Assembly: GCA_963747255.1 (NCBI GenBank)
Contig: CAVVEG010000001.1
Coordinates: forward strand, 1 to 64,000
Length of the DNA: 64,000 nucleotides
Reading direction: 5' to 3'
From: CAIYRG01 sp963747255
GTDB taxonomy: Bacteria; Pseudomonadota; Alphaproteobacteria; Micropepsales; Micropepsaceae
The stretch's first letter is position 1; each line of letters begins with the position of its first letter. Below the pieces are notes generated by a model. The model was not told where the DNA came from. It saw only the letters and a list, made by a program, of their open reading frames with translations, and ran no database searches. A program made the position numbers and the translations under genes. Below are positions 1 through 10,002 of this stretch, in pieces.

Positions 1-1039
1 TGTCAACAACCGCAACATCGATACCGCATCTTACGAAAAATACTTGCGCGCCGTCGCGCTTATCAAGGCCCGAGGCGGGGAGCCAACACCCGCGCAGGAG
101 GCCGCGAACGGTATGCTGGCAGCATCGTTGCTGGACGACGTTATCGCTCGAAATCCAAATTACGCGCCGGCTTGGATGAGCTTGGCTGCGGCGTATTTCG
201 TCCTTGCCTTCCCCAACACGAATACCGGCGATGTTGCTGAGGCGCGTGCACGCATTGCCGAATTCCGCAACAAGGCCGAGGCCGCGGGCAAAAAAGCGAT
301 CGCACTAGACCCGAACCTACCGGGACAGTACTCCGGCTTGGGGTGGCTTGCGCGCTCGTACGGCCGACAGGTCGAGGCCGACCAGCTGCTCGACAAGGAG
401 CTGCAGCGGGACCCGCTAAGCGTTCCGGCGCTCTATGACAGAGGAATGTTCGCCGCCGCAGCGGGCCGTCCGAAGGAAGCCCTGGAATTCGCTGAGAAGG
501 CGCACGCGCTGGATCCATTTTATCCAGCTCTGGCAACCTTCACGGTTCAGGTTCGCTGGTTGAACGGGCACACCGACGAAGCCATCGCACTGGCGCAGAC
601 ACTGCGTTCGAACAATCGCGGCGTAGAGCTCGCACTGATTTACGCGTCGATCGGACGCTTTGGAAATGCAGCGGACGCACTGATGGAATTGGCCGCTGGC
701 AATCCGGATTCCGATGCGGCGCAGGCCGCACGACTGCTGCGCAATGGTCCGCTAAAGGTTTCTCCCGACAGGCTACCAAGGCTCCGGCCGACGCTGGAGA
801 TGCTCTATCTGTACCTCGGAGCGCCGGATCGGGCGTTCACAAGCTACATACGCAGCGCTGACGTCGATAACCTGATCGGGGGAAGGGGATATATCTGGCA
901 TCCGGATTACGCGCCTGTGCGCAGGACCGAGCGTTTCAGGACCGTTATGCGCAAGCTCGGATTTGTCGATTATTGGCGCGCAAAGGGCTGGCCGCCGCAA
1001 TGCCATCCCACCACCGGCGACGATTTCGAGTGCAGTTGA
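1..1039 (+). CDS. TolB-like/TPR-repeat protein, copy 1 (C-terminal part, 5' end outside window)
   Basis: The reading frame is open from the first bases of the window (VNNRNIDTASYEKYLRA...), matching the linker between the TolB-like domain and the TPR region in the two following copies, so the real start lies upstream. The visible part is alpha-helical and contains degenerate TPR units with the typical NPNYAPAW, ALDPNLPG and ALDPFYPA turns. It ends in GWPPQCHPTTGDDFECS, a Cys-containing tail shared by all three copies. Family knowledge (COG5616-type TolB-like proteins) suggests a membrane-anchored scaffold with repeats; no enzymatic motif is visible. The stop TGA shares one base with the ATG of the next copy, suggesting translational coupling. 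Function is unknown. Confidence 0.8.
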   Translation, partial: VNNRNIDTASYEKYLRAVALIKARGGEPTPAQEAANGMLAASLLDDVIARNPNYAPAWMSLAAAYFVLAFPNTNTGDVAEARARIAEFRNKAEAAGKKAIALDPNLPGQYSGLGWLARSYGRQVEADQLLDKELQRDPLSVPALYDRGMFAAAAGRPKEALEFAEKAHALDPFYPALATFTVQVRWLNGHTDEAIALAQTLRSNNRGVELALIYASIGRFGNAADALMELAAGNPDSDAAQAARLLRNGPLKVSPDRLPRLRPTLEMLYLYLGAPDRAFTSYIRSADVDNLIGGRGYIWHPDYAPVRRTERFRTVMRKLGFVDYWRAKGWPPQCHPTTGDDFECS

Positions 1040-2876
1040 TGTCCGACGAAGCTAACCGCACCGAACTGCCGCCGGACCGGATAGCCGCGCTTTGGCGCCG
1101 GATGAAAGAGCACCGCGTCGCGCAATGGACGGTCGGATACGTCGCGGTCGCGTATGGCATCCAGCACGCGGTCACGCTGACCAGCGAAGCTTTCAAATGG
1201 CCCGATGCCGTCCTGCGCGTTTCGATGTTGCTCCTGATTCTTGGCCTGCCACTCGCCATGATCTTTGCCTGGTACCACGGCGAACGTGCGACGCGGCGCA
1301 TCTCTGCCGGCGAGATGACGCTCGCGTCGCTGCTGCTAGTGCTCATTTCACTGGTCTTTTACATTTTTGTGCGGCCGTCGGAGCAGATAGCGCGCCACAC
1401 CTCCATATCCCGGCTTCAGGGCGCGGGAAGCTGCGGCTTCGACGATTTCAGTGGCCGTTTTGCCATTCCTGAACCTCTCGTCCGACAAGGATCAGGAATT
1501 CTTCTCCGATGGCATGACGGAAGAAATTACCGCTGCGCTCGCCAAGGTGCCTGACCTGCGCGTGGTGGCGCGTACTTCTGCATTCGAATTCAAAGGTAAG
1601 AACGTCAACATCCGCACGATGGGCGAGGAGCTTGGCGCGACTCATCTCATCGAGGGGTCAGTGCGTAAGGCCGGTAATCGCTTGCGGATTACTGCACAGC
1701 TCATCAAAGCCGACGATGGGACCCATGTGTGGGCTGAGGACTACGATCGCGAACTGACCGACGTGTTTGCAATCCAGGAAGACATCGCCCGCGCGATCAC
1801 GACCTCGCTGCACATGACGCTGGGCCTCAAGCCAGGCGAGAATCTCGTCAACAACCGGAACATTGATCCGGAGTCTATATCAGCAATTTCTTCGAGCGAA
1901 GGCTCGAACTCACGCGGGAGGAAATGCAGCGTTCGCAGAATCCACAGCGCTTTTGGAACAGGTTGTCGCGCGCGATCCCAATTACGCGCCAGCTTGGGCC
2001 TGGTTGGGTCTCGACTACGGCACCGCCGCCACTTCCGCGGCTCGCTCAGGATCGCTCGAGGAGGCGCGGCGCCTAGTCGATGCGCTGACTTCGAAGATGG
2101 AATTGGCAAGCCGGCGCGCGATTCAATTGGACCCGGGTCTGCCGGATGGATTTGCCATACTGGCCGTATTGCAGGCTGCGCGCGGGCAGCTCGTTGCAGC
2201 GGAAGACTTGCTACGGATGGCACTCGCGCTTGATACGGGCAACCCTGATGTCTTGAATTATTACAGCATCTTGCTCGCGCGTGTGGGGCGGCTCAAGGAA
2301 GCGCTGCCGATCCGCATGACGCTGCAGTCCGTCGAGCCTTTCGTGCCGAACTACAACGAGACTACCGCAGGCCTGTTGTGGCTGAACGGCCAAAACGAAG
2401 AGTCACTTGCATTGTCCAAAACCCTACCTGTTGCTGGCTTGCGCCTTCGCGCTGTCGCGAGGGTTTACGCCACGACCGGACGGTACCGCGAGGCCGCTGA
2501 TGCTCTGACGGATATGCCTCCGAACGGCGCTTTTGAGTCGGCCGCCATTATACAGCAGGCGATCCGCCTCCTGCGGTCGTCCCCTGCGAAAGTGTCTTCG
2601 CCGGCCAATCTTCCAAGCATGGGGCGGTTCGGTTGGGTCTACCTTTACGTTGGCGCCCATGAGCAATCGATTCAGCACCAGGAGCGAATGGCCAATCTCA
2701 AAGTTCTTGCCGGCGATGAAAGTTGGGAAATCTGGCACCCCGATTACGCGCCCCTGCGAAAGACAGAACGGTTCAAGATTTTCGCGCGCAATGCTGGTCT
2801 CGTCGATTATTGGAAGGCGCGCGGCTGGCCACCGCAGTGCCATCCCACCACCGGCGACGATTTCGAGTGCAGCTGA
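1039..2876 (+). pseudogene. TolB-like/TPR-repeat protein, copy 2, disrupted by two frameshifts
   Basis: Full-length head-to-tail paralogue of its neighbours. The N-terminus (MSDEANRTELPPDRI) is followed by three hydrophobic segments (about residues 29-45, 58-77 and 92-110), then a TolB-like domain (AVLPFLNLSSDKDQEFF, VVARTSAFEFKGK, HLIEGSVRKAGNRL, DDGTHVWAEDYDRELTDVF), then TPR units and the PPQCHPTTGDDFECS tail. The frame breaks twice. Between about 1390 and 1440 the reading moves to the frame giving AAASTISVAVLPFLN, as in copy 3. At about 1875-1885 one extra base splits PESYQQFLRAKART. Both behave as +1 insertions. As written no complete protein can be made. This may be decay or consensus error. 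The start ATG overlaps the stop of copy 1 by one base. Confidence 0.75.
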
Positions 2877-4713
2877 TGAGCGACGAAGCCAACCGCGCCG
2901 AATTGCCGCCTGACCGGATTACCTCTGGATGGCGGCGACTGAAGGACCACCGCATTGCGCAGTGGACAATCGGCTATGTCGCGGTCGCGTACGGGATTCA
3001 GCACGCGGTTACACTGACCAGCGAAGCATTCAAATGGCCGAATGCGGTCCTGCGCATTTCGATGCTGCTGCTGGTGCTGGGTTTGCCTGTCGCGATGACT
3101 TTGGCCTGGTACCACGGTGAACGCGCCAGCCGCCGAATGTCCGCCGGCGAATTCTCGATACTTTCGGTGCTGCTGGTCGGCGTTTCCATACTGTTTTTCG
3201 CCTTCGTGCGGGCATCGCCGGAGTCCTTAACCGCTGCGCCCGCCCCCGTGCAGGAAGCGAGCGTAACGGCTGCGCGTGCCGCGGCTGCATCACCCAAGGG
3301 TGCTATTTCGGTGGCTGTGCTGCCCTTCCTGAATTTGTCTGACGATCGACAGCAAGAGTTTTTCTCGGACGGAATGACCGAGGAGATCACGACCGCTTTG
3401 GCGAAAGTACCGGATTTGCGCGTCGTCGCGCGCACGTCTGCTTTCCAGTTCAAGGGAAAGAATGTCGATGTACAGAACATTGGTAGTCAGCTGCATGCGA
3501 CGCACCTAATCGAAGGTTCCGTGCGCAAAGCCGGTAACCGTGTACGAATCACGGCGCAGTTGATCAAAACCGATGACGGCACTCACGTCTGGGCGGAAGA
3601 TTACGATCGCGACCTGACGGACGTATTCGCGATCCAGGAAGACATCGCCCGGGCAATTACCGCGTCGCTGCATATGACGCTGGGTCTCAAGCCGGGGAAA
3701 ATCTAGTCAATCAACGCACGAGGGATGCGTCGGTTCATGACGAGTATCTGCGGGGCAAAGTCCTCGTGCGTGAGGACGTCCCGGAAGCCATCCGATTGCT
3801 GAGTGATGCCGTTACGCGGGACCCGAATTATGCCCCGGCATGGGGAGTACTCGCCCGCGCATATACTCTTTCGCTGATCGGCAACCCCGCTGTGCAGCGG
3901 CTGGCGATGGATGAAGCCATGACGTTTGTGCGCGACTACCGGGACAAAGCCATTGTTGCCGCCGAAACGGCGTACAGGCTCGATCCGAACGACTTCGACG
4001 CGGTGTATGGCTACTCGGAAATCGAGTTGCTACGTGGACACAGGCACTCGGTACGCAGAATGGAGCTACTCGAACGCGCGCTGACGCTCGACCCGGATAA
4101 TCCGGAACCGCTGCAAAATTACAGCTACACGCTTGCATCACTCGGTTTTACGAAGCGCGCGCTCGCAGTGCGGGAGCATCTGCTGCAGGTCGAGCCTTTC
4201 GTTCCGGCCTATCAGGACGGTGCGGTGCGGGTGCTGATGGCGGACGGGCAGTTCGAGGCGGCGGAAGTGGCGAGCCAGCGCGCAGCACCGATTGCTAAGG
4301 CACAGGCTTATGCCGCACTGGGTCGCTTCGCTGCAGCTGCCGATGCATTGGCAGCAATTAAGGTCCGGGACACACCGCGGCAAGAGCTTCTGGCCAATGC
4401 GGTTCGGATGTTGCGCGGCGCACCTGCCATAGCGCCCGAGAATGACCGGCCCGCGCTCGGAGTTTGGGACTGGATCTACGTGTACCGGGGCGCTCCGGAG
4501 CGGCTTGCAGCTGCGTACGAAACTCTGTCTGCGGCTGGCATTACAACCGGTCCACTTAGCGGGCTCCTGTTTACGCCGTCCTACGCGGCGATGCGCAAAA
4601 CGGCGAGCTTTAAAAGGCACATGCGCGATTCCGGGGCACTCGAATACTGGCGCGCAAAGGGCTGGCCGCCGCAATGTCATCCCACCACCGGCGATGATTT
4701 CGTGTGCAGTTAA
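2876..4713 (+). pseudogene. TolB-like/TPR-repeat protein, copy 3, disrupted by one frameshift
   Basis: Third member of the array, starting at an ATG that overlaps the stop of copy 2 by one base. Membrane segments and the TolB-like domain (SVAVLPFLNLSDDRQQEFF, GTHVWAEDYDRDLTDVF) are intact up to LGLKPGKI, where TAG stops the frame at 3704-3706. Adding one G to the GGGG run at 3694-3697 restores LGLKPGENLVNQRTRDAS and runs into the open TPR half (VREDVPEAIRLLSDAV, DPNYAPAW), which ends in PPQCHPTTGDDFVCS at 4713. The lesion is therefore a one-base homopolymer deletion. The N-terminal 276-residue part alone would be a membrane-anchored TolB-like domain without its repeats. Function unknown. Confidence 0.75.
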
Positions 4714-4839
4714 GTCGACGTGGACCCGATCAGCATCGCGAAACCTCAATATTTCTCCACAGTTTAGCCGGCGACGATTGACAACCTGAGCGGGCAAGCG
4801 GAGCCTACTTTTGGTTGACCGCCTGGGGAGTTGCCTCGG

Positions 4840-6138
4840 ATGGGGGGCACGCGCGTAAACGACGACCGCGTCTTTGCCAAATGCGCGTGGCGGCTGCTGC
4901 CGCTGGTGTTTGCCGCCTATGCGGTTAATTACATTGACCGCACGAATGTCGGCTTCGCGGCGCTAACGATGAACCACGATCTTGCATTCTCGCCATCCGT
5001 ATACGGATTTGGCGCCGGGATTTTCTTCTTCAGCTACTCGCTCTTTCAACTGCCGGCGAATGTCGCGCTCAACCGGATTGGTGCACGGCGTTGGCTTTGT
5101 TTCATTCTCGCGGCCTGGGGCGTGGCATCGAGCTTGGGCGCGCTGATCCGAGATCCGTTCAGCTTTTACGCATTGCGCCTTTTGTTGGGTGTCGCGGAAG
5201 CGGGTCTCCTGCTCGGCGTTCTGCTTTATCTGACATTCTGGTTTCCGAAAGCGTGGCTCTGCCGCGCGAATTCATTCTTCCTGGCGGCCTATGTCGCAGC
5301 TTCCGTAGTCGGCGGACCGCTGGCAAGCGTCATTCTTTCACTAAATGGCGTCGCTGGTATCCGGGGGTGGCAATGGTTGTTCCTGCTGGAAGGCGTCGTG
5401 CCGTTGCTGCTCGCGATCGCAGTATTGCTGGTTCTTCCTGATCGGCCAGCGAACGCACCATGGCTGAGTGACGCGGACAAGAGGTTGGTTGCGGAGCGCA
5501 TTGCGCAGGAAGATGCGGACAAGCAGACGAATCTGCGGAGGGCTCTGCGGGATCCGCGCGTGTTTCTGCTGGGCCTCGCACATGCCTGCTGGCTGGTGAC
5601 CACGTACGGCCTGGCTTTCTGGCTGCCTCTGGTCATCCAGGAAATGGGATTCTCGAATACCGCAACGGGATTTACCGTCGGGGCCATGTGGTCGGCAGCC
5701 TTGCCGGTGATGATTTTTTGGGGCCGATCCAGTGACCGCAGCGGCGAACGGTTCTGGCACGCCGCCGTCCCCGCGATGACGATATCCGCAGGAATGGCGG
5801 TCGCCGCACTCGGCGCCGGCAACGCCACCACGTTCGTTGCGCTGGCCGCGACGGTGATGATGCTCAGCAGTTGGTCCGCACCGTTTTACAGCCTTCCGCC
5901 GCTGTTCCTGAGTGGCGCAGCAATGGCAGGCGGTATTGCCGTCCTGAACGCCACGGCGAATCTCCTCGGCGGATTTGCCGGCCAATATCTGCTCGGCGCA
6001 GTCCGTGAGCAAAGTGGGGGCTATGCTGCCCCGTTTGCGGTGATGTCCGGACTCGCACTGATCGCGGCGGCAATCGTGCTATCGCTCGGGCGATCGATCG
6101 TGCCGGCACGCGCGCCCGCACCGGTTGCGGCGCAATGA
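4840..6138 (+). CDS. MFS transporter, anion:cation symporter type, copy 1
   Basis: 432-residue, 12-helix major facilitator protein. The N-terminus (DDRVFAKCAWRLLPLVFAAY, NYIDRTNVGFAALTM) is the classic opening of the anion:cation symporter family, whose members take up tartrate, phthalate, hydroxyphenylacetate and other organic anions with protons; the actual substrate cannot be read from sequence. RWLCFILAAWGVAS, LRLLLGVAEAGLL and the central loop LPDRPANAPWLSDADKRLV are typical. The ATG at 4840 is preferred over an upstream TTG because GGGGAG (4825-4830) sits nine bases before it and it best matches the starts of the two paralogues. First of three tandem overlapping MFS genes; its stop overlaps the next start by four bases. 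Confidence 0.88.
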   Translation: MGGTRVNDDRVFAKCAWRLLPLVFAAYAVNYIDRTNVGFAALTMNHDLAFSPSVYGFGAGIFFFSYSLFQLPANVALNRIGARRWLCFILAAWGVASSLGALIRDPFSFYALRLLLGVAEAGLLLGVLLYLTFWFPKAWLCRANSFFLAAYVAASVVGGPLASVILSLNGVAGIRGWQWLFLLEGVVPLLLAIAVLLVLPDRPANAPWLSDADKRLVAERIAQEDADKQTNLRRALRDPRVFLLGLAHACWLVTTYGLAFWLPLVIQEMGFSNTATGFTVGAMWSAALPVMIFWGRSSDRSGERFWHAAVPAMTISAGMAVAALGAGNATTFVALAATVMMLSSWSAPFYSLPPLFLSGAAMAGGIAVLNATANLLGGFAGQYLLGAVREQSGGYAAPFAVMSGLALIAAAIVLSLGRSIVPARAPAPVAAQ

Positions 6139-7418
6139 ACGAGGATCGTGTCTTTCGCAAATGCGCGTGGCGGCTGATCCCGTTCATGGTTCTGCTTTAT
6201 GTGATCAGCTTCATTGATCGGTCGAATGTCGGCTACGCCGCACTGACGATGAACAAGGATCTCGGATTTTCGCCGGCGGTGTTCGGTTTTGGCGCCGGCG
6301 TGTTCTTCGTTGGCTACTCGCTGTGCCAGGCACCTGCCAATCTGATCCTTGAACGGATTGGGGCGAAGCGCTGGATTTTCTGCATTCTGGCGGTGTGGGG
6401 TCTTCTCTCGGCATCGAACGCATTTGTTCGAAATCCGGCGAGCTTTTATGCGCTGCGTTTTCTGCTTGGGACGGCGGAGGCGGGGTTCTTTCCCGGAATG
6501 TTGTTGTACCTGACATATTGGTTTCCGCGCGCCTATCTTGCGCGGTGCACGGCGAATTTCATGGCCGCCATTCCACTATCGTTCGCCATTGGTGGACCGC
6601 TTTCCAGTGCGATTCTGGAAATTGACGGCACAATGGGTCTTCGTGGCTGGCAGTGGCTGTTCCTGATCGAGGGATTGCCGGCGGTTCTGTTTGCCTTTGC
6701 GGTGCTCAAATTTTTGCCCGATCGGCCGAGCGACGCGTCATGGCTTACGGCGGATGAAAAGAAGATCGTTGCCGCGCAGATTGCTGACGGCAATTTGCCC
6801 AGCCAATCGACTCTGTGGCAGGCGTTGTCCGATCCGCGCCTGCTCGGCCTTGGTATTGCCAGTTTTGGCTTTCAATCGTGTGCCTACGGTTTGACTCTGT
6901 GGTTGCCGCAGATCGTGCATGCGATGGGCTTCTCGGTTCGCGCGACGGGTGTCGTCGTGACCCTACCCTATGCCGCAGGCATCGCGGCGATGATCATCTG
7001 TGGGCGATCGAGCTCCATCAGACGGGAGCGGATTTGGCATACGTCGCTGCCGTGGCTCGGTGCTGCTTCCAGCTTGGCGATCGCGAGCGTCATGCAATCT
7101 GACACTGCGATGCTGGCAGCAATTACAGTGGCTCTGATCGGCAATTTCGCTGCATATGGTCCATTCTTCAGCCTGCCATCATCGTTTCTGCGGGGCACGG
7201 CGGCTGCAGGTGGCATCGGCCTCTTCAACACAATGGGCAGTCTTGGCGGATTTTTTGGGCCAACTCTCATCGGCATACTGAAACAGGCGAGCGGCGATTA
7301 CGCGAGCGGAATGGCAGCACTCGGTGTCGGCTATCTGCTCACAGTCGTTGTCGTGTTGGCGGTCGGCCACGCGCTGGCGTCGCGAACCCCGATTCTCGCA
7401 GCGACACCGGTAAGCTGA
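6135..7418 (+). CDS. MFS transporter, anion:cation symporter type, copy 2
   Basis: 427-residue paralogue of the flanking transporters, with the same start (MNEDRVFRKCAWRLIPFM), the same SFIDRSNVGYAALTM helix-1 signature, RFLLGTAEAGFFPGMLLYL in helix 4-5 and the central loop LPDRPSDASWLTADEKKIV. The start overlaps the stop of copy 1 in an ATGA junction and the stop overlaps copy 3 by one base, so the three are surely one transcript with coupled translation. It is clearly diverged from its neighbours, so this is an old duplication whose members may have distinct organic-anion substrates. The inner-membrane location and proton symport are inferred from the family. Confidence 0.88.
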   Translation: MNEDRVFRKCAWRLIPFMVLLYVISFIDRSNVGYAALTMNKDLGFSPAVFGFGAGVFFVGYSLCQAPANLILERIGAKRWIFCILAVWGLLSASNAFVRNPASFYALRFLLGTAEAGFFPGMLLYLTYWFPRAYLARCTANFMAAIPLSFAIGGPLSSAILEIDGTMGLRGWQWLFLIEGLPAVLFAFAVLKFLPDRPSDASWLTADEKKIVAAQIADGNLPSQSTLWQALSDPRLLGLGIASFGFQSCAYGLTLWLPQIVHAMGFSVRATGVVVTLPYAAGIAAMIICGRSSSIRRERIWHTSLPWLGAASSLAIASVMQSDTAMLAAITVALIGNFAAYGPFFSLPSSFLRGTAAAGGIGLFNTMGSLGGFFGPTLIGILKQASGDYASGMAALGVGYLLTVVVVLAVGHALASRTPILAATPVS

Positions 7419-8701
7419 TGAGCGATGATCGCGTGTTCGCGAAATGCGCCTGGCGGCTGCTGCCGCTCCTGCTCGCCGCCTACCTCACCAACTATATCGA
7501 CCGCGCCAACATTGGGTTTGCGGCGCTGACCATGAACAAAGAGCTGGAGCTTTCGCCTTCCGTGTACGGATTTGGAGCGGGCATTTTCTTTCTCAGTTAC
7601 GGTCTGTTCCAAATTCCATCGAATATCGCCCTGCACCGGGTCGGTGCCAGGCGCTGGATTTGTCTGATCATGGCATTGTGGGGATTCGCTTCGGCCGCGA
7701 CTTCCCTCATTCGCGGAGCGGACAGCTTTTATTTGATGCGCTTCTTCCTCGGGATGGCCGAAGCCGGCCTCGTTCCGGGAGTGGTACTTTACCTCACTTA
7801 CTGGTTTCCAAAGGCATGGATCGGACGTTCGACGGCCGTGTTCATGACCGCGACAATCGTGGCACCGGTTATTGGCGGCCCAATCGCGAGCATCATTCTG
7901 CGCCTTGATGGACTGCTCGGGATTCACGGGTGGCGGTGGTTATTTCTATTAGAAGGTCTGCCGCCACTAATCATTGCCGCAATGGTTATTTGTCTCCTTC
8001 CCGACCGGCCGGCGCGGGCATCATGGCTCACGCCTGCCGAAAAGCAGTTGATTGCGCAGCGAATCCAGCGCGAAGACTCAATGAAAGAGCAGAGTATGGC
8101 GCGAGGCCTGCGCGATCCTCGCATTTTGCTGCTGGGGATTGGCTACGGCCTGTACTTGTCCGCCGGATATGGGCTCGCCTTTTGGGTCCCGCTCGTGGTG
8201 CAGCAAGCCGGATTCTCAAATTTCGCAACGGGCTTTGTGACAGCGCTGATTTTTATCGCCGCGGTGCCGGGGATGATAATTTGGGCATACCTGAGCGATC
8301 GGAAAGGCGAACGCATCTGGTTTTCTGCACTCGCGGCACTGTTGATTTCGGCAGCATTCGCAATTGCGGCGGTAGCGTCCAACAATCTGGTGTTGCTGCT
8401 GGCGCTTGCCTTCGCGGCTGTCGGATCGGGTTCTATCCTCGCGCCCTATTACGGAATCCCGCCGTTGTTCCTCACCGGCCCGGCCATGGCGGGGGGATTT
8501 GCGCTCATGAACGCAATCGGCAATTTGCTGGGCGGGTTTGGTGGGCAATATGGAATTGGCTTTTTGCGGCAGTTAGCCGGAAATTACACTGCGGCATTTG
8601 CCGCCCTCTCCGCAGCAACCTTGTTGGCGGGCATTATTGTGCTTGCCGTTGGCCGCTCGATTGCGCCGCAAATGGCTCCAGTGGCGGTTCCGGCCGCATG
8701 A
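7418..8701 (+). CDS. MFS transporter, anion:cation symporter type, copy 3
   Basis: 427-residue third paralogue (MSDDRVFAKCAWRLLPLLLA, NYIDRANIGFAALTM, FFLGMAEAGLVPGVVLYL, LPDRPARASWLTPAEKQLI). It looks more like copy 1 than copy 2, sharing VYGFGAGIFFLSY and the GNLLGGFGGQY segment near the C-terminus. Start and stop overlap the neighbouring genes (TGATG before, ATGA after), so a secreted protein follows in the same transcriptional unit. Inner-membrane proton-driven uptake of a carboxylate is the family role; the substrate is not predictable. Confidence 0.88.
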   Translation: MSDDRVFAKCAWRLLPLLLAAYLTNYIDRANIGFAALTMNKELELSPSVYGFGAGIFFLSYGLFQIPSNIALHRVGARRWICLIMALWGFASAATSLIRGADSFYLMRFFLGMAEAGLVPGVVLYLTYWFPKAWIGRSTAVFMTATIVAPVIGGPIASIILRLDGLLGIHGWRWLFLLEGLPPLIIAAMVICLLPDRPARASWLTPAEKQLIAQRIQREDSMKEQSMARGLRDPRILLLGIGYGLYLSAGYGLAFWVPLVVQQAGFSNFATGFVTALIFIAAVPGMIIWAYLSDRKGERIWFSALAALLISAAFAIAAVASNNLVLLLALAFAAVGSGSILAPYYGIPPLFLTGPAMAGGFALMNAIGNLLGGFGGQYGIGFLRQLAGNYTAAFAALSAATLLAGIIVLAVGRSIAPQMAPVAVPAA

Positions 8702-9659
8702 GCCGGCGTGTTCGCAAAATGGCCTCGCGGATTCCCGAACGTACGTCACGGCGGCTTTTGCCTCCGATAAATATTGTTATTGCGCTGGTCGTCGCCTCGG
8801 CAATCACACTCCCCGCTTTCCGGTCGTCGCGGAGACGCAGCACGCGGTTCCCGATTTTTCGGGCGTATGGCACCGATGGTTCCGGCCGGGGCTGGGACCG
8901 TCCGCATCCGGTCCGGGTCCGCTGATCAACAGGTCTCTCGCCGGCGGGGTCAGCAACTACAACCAGCTCGTCGGCGATTACACCAACCCGATCCTGAAGC
9001 CACAAGCTGCCGCGACCGTAAAGCAGCTTGGGGAACTGTCGCTGAAGGGTATCGGCTATCCCACGCCGAGCAATCAATGCTGGCCCAGCGGCGTGCCTTA
9101 CGTATTTTGGAATTTCGGGCTGCAATTTCTTCAGCAGCAGGACAAAATCACGTTGCTCTATCTCCACGATCATGAAGTTCGGCACGTGCGGCTGAACCAG
9201 CCGCATCCGGCACATGTAACGCCCTCCTGGTATGGCGATTTAGTCGGGCATTACGAAGGCGACACGCTGGTCATCGACACGGTCGGTGTGAAACGCGGGC
9301 CCTATCCGATGCTCGACATGTACGGCACGCCGTTCAGCGATGCGTTGCATGTGGTCGAACGCTATCGGCTCGTCGATTACGCAATCGCCAAAACCGCGAT
9401 CGACCGGGAAGCAAAAATCAACACCACCTATCCGCCCGGCCTGAATGCGATCGAGTTCGACCCGAGCTACAAAGGCAGGCATCTTCAGCTCGAAATCGCC
9501 GTGGACGATCCGAAAGTTTTCACGACACCTTGGACTTCGGTCATGATCTACGGCCGACCGTCAGGAAGCTGGGCCGAGCACGTGTGCGCCGAGAATACCG
9601 AGGAATATTACAACGGGAGGGTGTCCTCGGTCCCGACCGCCACCACTTCGGATTTCTGA
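8698..9659 (+). pseudogene. Secreted protein of unknown function, one frameshift after the signal peptide
   Basis: An ATG in an ATGA overlap with the last MFS gene opens a basic N-terminus and a hydrophobic stretch (LLPPINIVIALVVASAITLP), which looks like a signal peptide. The frame then runs into stops, while another frame continues with FPVVAETQHAVPDFSGVWHR and stays open to 9659. Adding one C to the CCCC run at about 8811-8814 joins them as AITLPRFPVVAE. The mature part (~280 residues) has the PDFSGVW opening seen in many uncharacterised exported proteins, and GDLVGHYEGDTLVIDTVG, VVERYRLVD and LQLEIAVDDPKVF. Function is unknown. The four-base coupling to three transporters suggests a role with the same substrate. 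Confidence 0.65.
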
Positions 9660-9697
9660 AACCTCGATTTTGCGGACACAGTGCGGACACGAAAATT

Positions 9698-9726
9698 GAA
9701 GCCCCGGAGATGCTCTCCGGGGCTTC
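9698..9726 (-). terminator. Rho-independent terminator of the initiator tRNA
   Basis: Perfect 12-bp GC-rich stem (GAAGCCCCGGAG with CTCCGGGGCTTC) around a five-base loop, about 30 bases past the tRNA 3' end. On the minus strand it is followed by CAATTTTCG, a short T-rich tract. Orientation and placement fit termination of the tRNA transcript. It could also stop plus-strand readthrough from the upstream gene ending at 9659, but it lacks a T tract on that side. Confidence 0.75.
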
Positions 9727-9755
9727 GTGTAATCCATTGAATTTCAATGGTTATT

Positions 9756-9832
<77 letters not shown>

Positions 9833-9864
9833 AAATGTCACTCAACCGTCAAAAACGAAAGGCG

Positions 9865-9893
9865 GATATAGGGGACGCACCCGATGCTGTCCA
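9865..9893 (-). promoter_or_regulatory. Probable sigma-70-type promoter of the initiator tRNA
   Basis: On the minus strand TGGACA (9888-9893) and TATATC (9865-9870) are separated by exactly 17 bases. Transcription would begin about 25 bases ahead of the tRNA 5' end. Spacing, match to the -35/-10 consensus and position all fit; there is no experimental support. Confidence 0.5.
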
Positions 9894-10002
9894 TATCCGC
9901 GCGTGGAGTATTTGCGTCCGAAACACCAAAATGGCGGCGCCGCGGCAATTCGCAGGTCCTGCAGGCGCTGTCAGAATTCCGATTTGGCAGCAATCGATAT
10001 GG

